From Anaerolineaceae bacterium (lineage in GTDB: Bacteria; Chloroflexota; Anaerolineae; Anaerolineales; Villigracilaceae): DNA of 11,144 nucleotides. The notes below the pieces were generated by a model. It saw only the letters and a program-made list of their open reading frames with translations, was not told where the DNA came from and did no database searches. How positions within the stretch are numbered: position 1 is the first letter of the stretch; each line of letters starts with the position of its first letter. Below are positions 1 through 7,894 of this stretch, piece by piece. A program made the position numbers and the translations under genes. The stretch covers positions 1 to 11,144 of the forward strand of contig VFKQ01000333.1 of assembly GCA_009885445.1 (NCBI GenBank), read 5' to 3'.

Positions 1-14
1 AAAAATCATTATTC

Positions 15-34
15 TCCGCAGATTGCACGGATTA
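15..34 (+). repeat. Short dispersed repeat fragment, copy 1
   Basis: The segment begins TCCGCAGATTGC and closely matches a second copy at 2543-2562 just upstream of uvrB, with two or three differences over 20 bases. Repeats of the type CCGCAGATTnCnCAGATT are often scattered between genes. Here the copy lies upstream of the small ORF at 62. What else lies left of position 1 is unknown. Confidence 0.45.
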
Positions 35-61
35 AAAGATAAATTCATGCAGGAGGGATTC

Positions 62-163
62 ATGAGCGAGCCAAAATCAAACTACTGGTCGCGCGGACAT
101 TCATGCATTAAAATCAGGCATCTGTTTTACGAAACAAAAATCTCATCGAAGGAGTGTAAATAA
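62..163 (+). CDS. Possible 33-residue small protein or leader peptide
   Basis: This ATG-to-TAA frame of 33 codons begins with residues MSEPKSNYWSRGHSC and ends in KECK. A near-perfect Shine-Dalgarno sequence (AGGAGGG, 51-57) sits 4 nt before the ATG. The stop codon ends 1 nt before the ATG of the 68-aa gene at 165, and the downstream Shine-Dalgarno (AAGGAG, 149-154) lies inside this frame, an arrangement typical of translational coupling. The peptide is basic, has two cysteines and has no membrane segment. I do not recognise a family. It could be a leader peptide that tunes the next gene. It could also be the relic of a longer gene, since NYWSR near the N-terminus recalls exported proteins of Chloroflexota; that resemblance is from memory only. 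An in-frame ATG at 47 is less likely because the Shine-Dalgarno lies downstream of it. Confidence 0.4.
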   Translation: MSEPKSNYWSRGHSCIKIRHLFYETKISSKECK

Positions 164-164
164 A

Positions 165-371
165 ATGCGACAACGAAATTGGCGAATGGTCATTTTTGGA
201 TTGGTTCTTATCGTCCTGGCCGTCGGGTTCTTTTTCTTCATGGGAACCACCCTCGCCGCGAGGGCCACCGACCCAACGGAATTTATGAGGCTGGTCGGGC
301 AAACTAGTGGAACGGTCGTGGGCGTCAGTGTCGTCATGATCCTGTTTGGGCTGATCGGCAAAAAAAGTTAA
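165..371 (+). CDS. Small two-helix membrane protein of unknown function
   Basis: A 68-aa protein with a basic N-terminus (MRQRNWR), a first hydrophobic helix at about residues 8-27 rich in Phe near its end (GFFFFMG), a short polar loop (about 30-46, ARATDPTEFMR) and a second hydrophobic helix at about 48-65, ending GKKS. By the positive-inside rule both ends are probably cytoplasmic, with the loop outside. The start is supported by AAGGAG at 149-154, 10 nt upstream. It follows the small ORF at 62-163 by 1 nt and is closed by the hairpin at 396-427, so the two frames may form a short transcription unit. No family or function is recognised. The clean membrane topology and ribosome site favour a real gene. 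Confidence 0.7.
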   Translation: MRQRNWRMVIFGLVLIVLAVGFFFFMGTTLAARATDPTEFMRLVGQTSGTVVGVSVVMILFGLIGKKS

Positions 372-395
372 GAGCGTTTCATTTTCGGCCAAAAG

Positions 396-427
396 CAACA
401 GCGGACATCAGGTGATGTCCGCTGTTG
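396..427. terminator. Perfect 15-bp hairpin between convergent genes
   Basis: CAACAGCGGACATCA at 396-410 pairs perfectly with TGATGTCCGCTGTTG at 413-427 across two bases; sterically the loop would open to 4-6 nt. It lies between the 68-aa gene (plus, ends 371) and uvrB (minus, ends 487). The T-run is weak: TTGTTCATTAAT follows on the plus strand and CTTTTGG on the minus strand. It is therefore a plausible bidirectional terminator rather than a textbook one. Confidence 0.6.
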
Positions 428-443
428 TTCATTAATCGCCATC

Positions 444-480
444 CACTGGCTACTGGCTATTGATCACTGATTACTGACCA
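444..480 (-). repeat. CAGTGATCAGT-family dispersed repeat, uvrB 3' flank
   Basis: Read on the minus strand this contains GGTCAGTAATCAGTGATCAA followed by two GCCAGTAG-like units. It begins 6 nt beyond the uvrB stop codon. Related copies are at 6071-6130 (inside mfd), 7860-7894 (at the start of pth) and 10981-11000 (end of pyrG). The units are degenerate direct repeats of about 7-10 bases (CAGTnATCAGT). Confidence 0.65.
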
Positions 481-486
481 CAGACC

Positions 487-2532
<2,046 letters not shown>

Positions 2533-2542
2533 AAGAAAGTTA

Positions 2543-2562
2543 TCCGCAGATTGCGCAGATTG
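2543..2562 (+). repeat. Short dispersed repeat fragment, copy 2, in the uvrB leader
   Basis: TCCGCAGATTGCGCAGATTG lies 11-30 bases upstream of the uvrB start codon and closely matches the copy at 15-34. The uvrB leader therefore includes repeat sequence, which may explain why no ribosome-binding site is seen there. Confidence 0.45.
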
Positions 2563-2619
2563 AAATAATTTTTGGGGGTTCTAAAATTCATCGGGTGGCC
2601 CGACCCGCTTCACGGTCGG

Positions 2620-3642
2620 TTAAGGAACGGGGTTGGGCGGAAAGGTTCCAGCGGGGGCGACCCAGTCCGCGATGTCGGCAGTGTCCACAAAGACCACCTG
2701 CGGCGCGACGGGCACTTCAATCAGCGAATGGTCGGTGCAAGAAAAGAGTTGGCCGCAGACAACATATTGAGTGTAGCCGCCCGCAAGGCCTGCCGGAAAA
2801 CCGTCGCCGCCGAGGCTGTAGCCCACGATGTAATAATGCGCGGGCGGGAGCGACATTTCATATTTCGATTGACCGGTTTCAGTGGTGATGTAGAAATAAT
2901 CCTGCGGGCCGCCGCCAACGACGAAGAAAACGATGAGCATGGCGGGCGTGCTGTTGGCGGGATATTTTATTCCGCCGAGGATGCCGCCATTTCCGCTCAA
3001 TGCTGGCGGGCCGTCGGAGGTGGGCGCGGGCGCGTTGAAAGCGTCACCCGGCATGGGCGGGAACGAACCGGGCGGCGCGTACCAATCTTGCGGATTAATA
3101 TTCGGCGTGTTTGCGCCAGCCACCACAACCACGTCAATTAAAGAATGGTCAGTGCATTCCACCGAAAGGCCGCACGGCACGGCCAGCGTATAACCCGCCG
3201 AGAATTCGCCGCCCGCGTAGGCGATCACGTGATACCTTCCAGGAGCCAGACCCGAAATCGTATACGTGCTCTGATTCGGTTGCGTGTCAATGTAACTATA
3301 ACCGTGCTCGGTGACGCTGACCGCCATCACGCGCAACGCGGGAATAAAACTACTCGGGTACGAAAGTGTTCCGCTAATGGAGCCTGTGCCAGGTTGCGGA
3401 ACGATTTGTGTGAAGGTAGGTTGCACAATGCCACCTGCCTGCGCCGTCATGGCCGCGAAAGTTTGCGCCACGATCACATTCACATCCGGCGTTGCAGAAA
3501 CCGGAACATACGTAATCGAAGCCGCTGCGGTTTGCTCCACACTGCTTAAAATATCAATGGCATCTTCTTTGGTCAGCCCGCAAGCGCTGGCAAAAAACAT
3601 CAGCGTTACTGCGCTGAGGAAAAATCGTTTGACTGATTTCAT
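2620..3642 (-). CDS. Lipoprotein with two tandem copies of a Cys-paired beta domain
   Basis: The 340-aa product starts MKSVKRFFLSAVTLMFFASAC: a signal peptide ending in a lipobox-like ASAC with lipidated Cys21 (Ala at -3 is less usual than Leu). GAAAGGAAG lies just upstream of this start. A longer frame opens at 3714 but overlaps mfd, so I chose 3642. After a T/A-rich linker come two homologous modules, about residues 87-198 and 218-340. Each opens with GxIxGxxxYP, has a central YxxxxPPxxYxxxxY-like strand region, and carries a paired-cysteine motif with CTDHSLI in common (Cys157/Cys163 and Cys296/Cys302). Each ends with DWxAPxGxFPPxP. The fold is probably a transthyretin- or carboxypeptidase-regulatory-like beta sandwich (inference). 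It should sit on the outer face of the cytoplasmic membrane. The mfd stop is 23 nt upstream. No function is recognised. Confidence 0.85.
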   Translation of the reverse strand: MKSVKRFFLSAVTLMFFASACGLTKEDAIDILSSVEQTAAASITYVPVSATPDVNVIVAQTFAAMTAQAGGIVQPTFTQIVPQPGTGSISGTLSYPSSFIPALRVMAVSVTEHGYSYIDTQPNQSTYTISGLAPGRYHVIAYAGGEFSAGYTLAVPCGLSVECTDHSLIDVVVVAGANTPNINPQDWYAPPGSFPPMPGDAFNAPAPTSDGPPALSGNGGILGGIKYPANSTPAMLIVFFVVGGGPQDYFYITTETGQSKYEMSLPPAHYYIVGYSLGGDGFPAGLAGGYTQYVVCGQLFSCTDHSLIEVPVAPQVVFVDTADIADWVAPAGTFPPNPVP

Positions 3643-3665
3643 GAGTTCTTCCTTTCGTTGCGCGA

Positions 3666-6600
3666 TTATAGCGTATTCAACATCACCAACACTTCCAATA
3701 ATTTTGGACGCCAATCATCGTCGTTAATAAAATTGGCCCAATACCCAGACTTACCGCCCCGCACCTGCGGACTCAAATCTGGCAGACGCTTCGACTCCGC
3801 GCCCAAAGCGGGTGACCCAAAACGAAGGGCCACCTGCCCCCCCTCCCAACTGACAGCGGACAGCCCGGCCTTCTCAGCGCGCAACTTGACGCGCATTTGA
3901 TACAACAAATTTTGCGCCATCTCAGGCAGTTGACCAAAACGGTCGCGGAACTCGGCGGCCAGCGCGTCGATTTCGCTCTCGTCGCGCATATCCGCGATGC
4001 GGCGATACAAACGCACGCGCAAATTTTGGTCGGGGATGTAATCGGCGGGGATGCCGACGGCGAGCGGCAAGTCCACGTTGACGGGCATGGCCAGAGGAAG
4101 GATGAAAGATGAAGGCTGAAGGATGAAAGCAGAATCGTCTTTGTTGACTTTCGCCGTTTGACTTTCGACGCGTATTTTTCTCACTGCATCCGCGAGCAAG
4201 CGTGTATATAAATGAAAGCCCACGTCTTGAATAAATCCATGTTGACGATTGCCGAGCAATTCACCCGCGCCGCGAATCTCAAGGTCGCGCATGGCAATCG
4301 AATAACCCGCGCCAAGTTGCGTGTTCTCAGCAATCACTTCCAAGCGTTGCTGGCCGTCTATGGTCGGTTGCATTTTGTTGTGCCGAAAAAAATAGGCATA
4401 CGCGCGACTCGCGCCGCGTCCCACGCGTCCGCGCAGTTGATAAAGTTGCGCCAAGCCAAACGTGTCGGCGCGGTCCACGATGAGCGTGTTCGCGTTGGGG
4501 ATGTCGAGTCCCGATTCGATGATGGAGGTCGAAAGCAAAATGTCAATCTCGCCATGCGTGAAGCGATGCATCACCGACGAGAGTTCGCCCTCCGCCATTT
4601 GGCCGTGACCAATATCCACGCGCGCTTCGGGGACGAGTTTATCGAGATGCGCCTTCATCGCGTCAATAGTGTGCACGCGATTGTGGACGAAGAAAATTTG
4701 TCCGCCGCGCTCGAGTTCGCGCAGGATGGCTTGTCTCACCAGCTTCGGCGCGTACGGCCCCACGTGCGTGACGATGGGCAGACGTTCTTCGGGCGGCGTG
4801 TTTAAATTCGAGATGTCGCGCACGCCGGTGAGGGCCATGTACAATGTGCGCGGAATCGGCGTGGCCGTCAGCGTCAACACGTCCACTTCGGTGCGCAGTT
4901 TTTTCAAGTGCTCTTTGTGCGCCACGCCGAAGCGCTGTTCTTCGTCCACAACGACCAGGCCCAAATCTTTAAACTGCACATCGGCGGAGATGAGTCTGTG
5001 TGTGCCGATGACGATATCCACTTCGCCCAGGGCGAGCTTCAGCAAAACTTCGTCCTGTTCCTTCGGCGTGCGGAAGCGCGAGAGCATCTCCACTTTGACG
5101 GGGTACGCGGCCAGCCTTTGCGAAAAAGTGTCGAAGTGTTGTTGCGCCAACACGGTGGTCGGCACCAGAATCGCCACCTGCCTGCCATCCATCACCGCCT
5201 TGAACGCGGCGCGCAACGCCACTTCTGTTTTGCCGTAGCCCACATCGCCGCACAACAATCTGTCCATCGGGCGCGGACGCTCCATGTCGCGCTTGATGTC
5301 CGCGATGGCGCGCGCCTGGTCTGGGGTTTCGATATACGGAAAACTATCTTCCAATTCTTTTTGCCAGGCCGTGTCGGGCGCGAACGAGTAGCCGACGGTG
5401 ACGTGTCGCCGCGCATAAAGATCGAGCAACTCCTCAGCGACTTTCTGCACGGCCTCTTTGACGCGACTCTTCTTCTCGCCCCAAGCGGGTGCCCCGAGTC
5501 GATCCAGCGAGGGCGAGCCGCCGTCCGCGCCGATGTAGCGCGTTAACCTGTCCGCTTGATGGACAGGCACATACAACGCCGCGCCATCTTCGTATTCCAC
5601 CGTGAGGAATTCGCGCTCGTGCCCATCCAATGCGCGGGCCACGAGGCCGGCGTAACGCCCGACCCCGTGATCTACGTGGACAACGTAGTCCCCCTCTTGC
5701 AGGTCCGCGTAAAGCGACTCGGGAGTCTCGGCCGCGGCGCGGGCGCGCGGACGAGGCGTCGGGCGCTCCCAGCCGAAGATTTCAGAGTCTGTAATTAAAT
5801 AGAGGTTGTTGAGTTGCCAGCCTTCGGAGAGGGATGATTCAATGAAGAGTGGGTTATGGAGTGCGGGAGCTTGCTCCCGCAGTTCGTCCAGCAAGCTGGA
5901 CGACTCCATATCAAACTGCAAGCTGTCCGACTCCATATGGCTTTGATTCCAAAGTTCTTCGAGGCGACTCTTTTGGCGCGAGACGATGACGACTTGTTTG
6001 CCGTCGTCTATTAATTTAGCAAGATATTCTTCAAACGGTTTAAGCCGCCCAGCGAATCGCTCAATGTGTTGAAACTGCTCACTGAGCACCGATGACTGAT
6101 CACTGATCACTGGCAACTGATCACTGGCTCTGCCCAACTCCACGAATGTCCTGCCGCCGAGCGAATCATTTAGCTCGGACCAGGTGAGATATGGCACGGG
6201 GTAGCTGGCGTCGAGAGTCCCTTCTTCAATGGACTCGTTGCGGAAGCGCACGGCTTGCTCTTCCACTTCATGCATCATACTTTCGATGAGACTCAAATCG
6301 TCCACAGCGATGAGCGCTTTGTTGGGCAAAAAGTCCAGCAGGCTGGAGGAGAAGGTGTGCAGGAGGGGAATGTGGAATTCAGAGGTTTCTGTTGTAGTAG
6401 CGACTTTAGTCGCTGACTCGGAACGACTGACCCTAAAGGGCGCTAACGCAGAGTCGTTACTACGGATGTATTCGCGAGCAGGCGTGACGAGAATTGATTC
6501 TAGTTTTTCAATCGTGCGTTGTGTGGCGGGGTCGAAGCGGCGAATCGACTCGATCTCGTCGCCGAAAAAATCGAGGCGCGCGGGTCCCGCGTCGGCGATG

Positions 6601-7166
6601 GGCCAAACGTCCAGCAGGCCGCCGCGATGGGCGAACTGACCCGCTTCGAGCACGGTGGCGACGCGCTGGTAGCCCGAGTCTGCCCAGGTGCGCAACAAAG
6701 TCTCGGGGGCGAGGGTTTGTCCAGTCGAGATTTTTTTGCAGGCTTTGAGAAAGTCGCGGCGCGGCAAAGTGCGCGTCATCAATGAGCGCGCGGAGGCGAC
6801 GATGATGGGATGCGCCGTTGGCTTCGCGGTAAATGGCAAATGATAATTGGCGAGGGCGGTCAGGGTTTGCAAACGCTCGCGCCGCGTGGACGCGCCCCAG
6901 GCGGCCTGCTCATAAAAAAGCGGATTCGGTTCGGCGAACAAAAAGCGCGGCGCGTTCGGCAACCAGAAACTGAGTTCGTCGAAGAGCGCCAGCGCGTGGT
7001 CGGCGCGGTCGGTAATCAGGAGAATCGGTTGGTTGAGGTCAGCGTGCAGGGAGGCGAGCACAGGCAGGCGCGCGGAACGCGAGAGGCCGAGGGGAAATTT
7101 GCCGAGGCTGATTAACGCGTCTTTATAAGAGGCGAGGGATTGGATGTGCGCGAGGAGTTGGGACAT
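3666..7166 (-). CDS. mfd: Transcription-repair coupling factor Mfd
   Basis: Mfd is a DNA translocase that binds stalled RNA polymerase, pushes it off the lesion and recruits UvrA. The 1166-aa product is close to the usual length (about 1150). The N-terminal UvrB-like module spans about 1-330 and the variable D3 about 350-465. The polymerase-interaction domain is about 488-545 (EGDYVVHVDHGVGRY). The translocase has Walker A GDVGYGKTE (640-648), DEEQ (741-744), TATPIPRT (767-774), STSIIESGLDIPNANT (879-894) and QLRGRVGRG (910-918). The C-terminal TRCF domain begins near 1027. Four segments are made of dispersed-repeat DNA read in frame: about residues 235-258, 346-366, 409-437 and 1012-1025. 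They fall at domain boundaries or in poorly conserved regions and no catalytic motif is hit. Only ATG 7166 fits, as a stop codon lies upstream in frame without another start. No Shine-Dalgarno is seen. Confidence 0.97.
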   Translation of the reverse strand: MSQLLAHIQSLASYKDALISLGKFPLGLSRSARLPVLASLHADLNQPILLITDRADHALALFDELSFWLPNAPRFLFAEPNPLFYEQAAWGASTRRERLQTLTALANYHLPFTAKPTAHPIIVASARSLMTRTLPRRDFLKACKKISTGQTLAPETLLRTWADSGYQRVATVLEAGQFAHRGGLLDVWPIADAGPARLDFFGDEIESIRRFDPATQRTIEKLESILVTPAREYIRSNDSALAPFRVSRSESATKVATTTETSEFHIPLLHTFSSSLLDFLPNKALIAVDDLSLIESMMHEVEEQAVRFRNESIEEGTLDASYPVPYLTWSELNDSLGGRTFVELGRASDQLPVISDQSSVLSEQFQHIERFAGRLKPFEEYLAKLIDDGKQVVIVSRQKSRLEELWNQSHMESDSLQFDMESSSLLDELREQAPALHNPLFIESSLSEGWQLNNLYLITDSEIFGWERPTPRPRARAAAETPESLYADLQEGDYVVHVDHGVGRYAGLVARALDGHEREFLTVEYEDGAALYVPVHQADRLTRYIGADGGSPSLDRLGAPAWGEKKSRVKEAVQKVAEELLDLYARRHVTVGYSFAPDTAWQKELEDSFPYIETPDQARAIADIKRDMERPRPMDRLLCGDVGYGKTEVALRAAFKAVMDGRQVAILVPTTVLAQQHFDTFSQRLAAYPVKVEMLSRFRTPKEQDEVLLKLALGEVDIVIGTHRLISADVQFKDLGLVVVDEEQRFGVAHKEHLKKLRTEVDVLTLTATPIPRTLYMALTGVRDISNLNTPPEERLPIVTHVGPYAPKLVRQAILRELERGGQIFFVHNRVHTIDAMKAHLDKLVPEARVDIGHGQMAEGELSSVMHRFTHGEIDILLSTSIIESGLDIPNANTLIVDRADTFGLAQLYQLRGRVGRGASRAYAYFFRHNKMQPTIDGQQRLEVIAENTQLGAGYSIAMRDLEIRGAGELLGNRQHGFIQDVGFHLYTRLLADAVRKIRVESQTAKVNKDDSAFILQPSSFILPLAMPVNVDLPLAVGIPADYIPDQNLRVRLYRRIADMRDESEIDALAAEFRDRFGQLPEMAQNLLYQMRVKLRAEKAGLSAVSWEGGQVALRFGSPALGAESKRLPDLSPQVRGGKSGYWANFINDDDWRPKLLEVLVMLNTL
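4095..4131 (-). repeat. GGATGAAAGATGAA-type repeat inside mfd
   Basis: On the plus strand this is a purine-rich series of degenerate units (GGATGAAAGATGAAGGCTGA, then GGATGAAAG). Read in frame on the minus strand it gives about residues 1012-1024 of Mfd (SAFILQPSSFILP), itself a short peptide repeat. It sits in the linker between the translocase and the C-terminal TRCF domain. Composition and low complexity differ sharply from the flanking coding sequence. Confidence 0.6.
5858..5940 (-). repeat. Palindromic and tandem repeat cluster inside mfd
   Basis: The segment has a 9-bp stem TGCGGGAGC/GCTCCCGCA (5862-5870 with 5873-5881) and a 7-bp stem GTCCAGC/GCTGGAC (5886-5892 with 5895-5901). A roughly 27-bp tandem duplication carries the 11-mer CGACTCCATAT at 5901-5911 and 5928-5938. 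In Mfd it encodes about residues 409-437, giving a nine-residue peptide repeat (MESDSLQFD, then MESSSLLDE). It lies in the poorly conserved D3 region. Confidence 0.75.
6071..6130 (-). repeat. CAGTGATCAGT-family repeat inside mfd
   Basis: Degenerate tandem units of ACTGATCACTG type belong to the same family as the copies at 444-480, 7860-7894 and 10981-11000. Translated in frame they give about residues 346-366 of Mfd (RASDQLPVISDQSSVLSEQF), where S(D/E)Q recurs three times. The position is the junction between the UvrB-like module and D3. Confidence 0.75.
6394..6463 (-). repeat. 70-bp inverted-repeat element inside mfd
   Basis: The ends are near-perfect terminal inverted repeats: GTAGTAGCGACT at 6394-6405 and AGTCGTTACTAC at 6452-6463, with one mismatch in 12. 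A complete inner palindrome (AGCGACT, TT, AGTCGCT) occupies 6399-6414. No coding capacity of its own is expected. The mfd frame reads through it as about residues 235-258, a Ser/Thr/Arg-rich stretch containing SRSESATKVATTT. It resembles a REP- or MITE-like mini-element. Confidence 0.75.
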
Positions 7167-7217
7167 GCGAGGCGAGTTAGGAGATGCGAGATAGGGGTGC
7201 GAGTGTGGAGATGCGAG
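7167..7217 (-). repeat. Degenerate direct repeats in the mfd leader
   Basis: GGAGATGCGAG occurs at 7180-7190 and 7207-7217 (plus-strand reading), with partial copies (GGTGCGAG, GGCGAG, ATGCGAG) between and beside them up to the mfd start codon. On the minus strand these read CTCGCATCTCC. The array fills most of the first 50 bases upstream of mfd and leaves no Shine-Dalgarno. The rest of the mfd-pth gap (7218-7273) is A/T-rich near pth with no further signal that I can support. Confidence 0.5.
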
Positions 7218-7273
7218 TTGCGTGGTACGTATTGGTTACGAAATATGCAATGCGCAGGGGGCAATATTTAATT

Positions 7274-7861
7274 TTAAGCTTTCTCGTTTGAATTCCCATT
7301 AAACTTATTCATCGCCGTGTTCAGGCCGTGGACAATAAATTCCAGCACCGCATCTGCCGCGCGGTCGAGAGTCTCGGAGGCGATGAGAATGTCGTCGCGC
7401 GAGAAATCTTGGAGCACGTACGCGGCGGGGTCCATACGCCCGGGCGGACGTCCGATGCCGAGGCGCAGGCGCGGGAAATCTTGCGTGCCGAGGCGCTCGA
7501 TGGTGGAGGCCATGCCGCGCTGTCCGCCCGCGCCGCCGCTGGGACGGATGCGAATCGTGCCGAGCGGCAGGTCGAGGTCATCGTGGGCGATGATCATATT
7601 TTCGGACGGGATTTTGTAGAAGTTCAACAGTCCCTGCGCGGAGAGGCCAGAGAGATTCATATAAGTCTGCGGCTTGGCCAGAATCAATTTGCGCTCTTCG
7701 TACAACGCGCTGGTGACGATGGCCTTCGATTGCAATTTCATTCCGCGCGCGTTGAGGCGCACGGCGAGTCTGTCGACGAGCATGAAGCCGATGTTGTGGC
7801 GGTTGTCTTTGTATTCGCGGCCCGGGTTGCCGAGGCCAATGAGGAGGAAGGTTTCTGTCAT
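7274..7861 (-). CDS. pth: Peptidyl-tRNA hydrolase
   Basis: Pth cleaves the ester bond of peptidyl-tRNAs dropped by ribosomes, releasing tRNA for reuse in the cytoplasm. At 195 aa it matches the family (E. coli, 194). Motifs are GLGNPG (9-14, with Asn12), RHNIGF (His22, the catalytic base), QTYMNLSG (Asn69) and HDDLDLP (93-99, catalytic Asp). In E. coli numbering, His113 and Asn114 of the GGHNG loop are replaced by Gln114 and Arg115 (GGQRG); my recollection is that this loop varies between phyla. The start is fixed by the conserved N-terminus. The ATG lies inside a dispersed repeat (7860-7894), which leaves no Shine-Dalgarno in the 27-nt gap from the upstream gene. Reinitiation or leader-independent starting is likely (inference). 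mfd follows 107 nt downstream. Confidence 0.96.
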   Translation of the reverse strand: MTETFLLIGLGNPGREYKDNRHNIGFMLVDRLAVRLNARGMKLQSKAIVTSALYEERKLILAKPQTYMNLSGLSAQGLLNFYKIPSENMIIAHDDLDLPLGTIRIRPSGGAGGQRGMASTIERLGTQDFPRLRLGIGRPPGRMDPAAYVLQDFSRDDILIASETLDRAADAVLEFIVHGLNTAMNKFNGNSNEKA

Positions 7862-7894
7862 CAGTGATCAGTTTCCAGTAATCAGTAATCAGTT
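7860..7894 (-). repeat. CAGTGATCAGT-family repeat forming a gene junction
   Basis: On the plus strand this reads ATCAGTGATCAGTTTCCAGT followed by AATCAGTAATCAGTT, a degenerate tandem array. Its left edge includes two bases of the pth start codon (7859-7861). Its right edge supplies the TGA stop (7889-7891) of the upstream membrane-protein gene. The 27-nt intergenic region is thus repeat throughout. Confidence 0.75.

Noticed and set aside
2567..2588. AATTTT/AAAATT inverted repeat upstream of uvrB as a LexA-type operator
   Set aside because: Arms are simple A/T runs 10 bases apart and match no operator that I can state with confidence.
2600..2619. 6-bp hairpin CCGACC/GGTCGG after the lipoprotein gene as a terminator
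   Set aside because: The stem is short, no T-tract follows directly on the minus strand, and uvrB is close by; at most it is a weak attenuator.
3643..3714. Upstream extension of the lipoprotein start to 3714
   Set aside because: It would overlap the end of mfd and hide the signal peptide, while ATG 3642 has a good ribosome site and a proper signal sequence.
3770..3835. Possible repeat-derived stretch near the Mfd C-terminus (residues about 1118-1138)
   Set aside because: The only shared piece with other places is a short AAGCGGGTG, and I saw no palindromic or tandem structure.
5484..5530. Possible fifth repeat insertion in Mfd (GGSPSLDRLGAPAWG)
   Set aside because: This stretch aligns with the usual P-L-x-x-LG-x-x-W segment of Mfd proteins, so it is native sequence.
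4212..5546. Several plus-strand open frames opposite mfd
   Set aside because: They lie antisense to conserved helicase motifs and have compositions expected of shadow frames.
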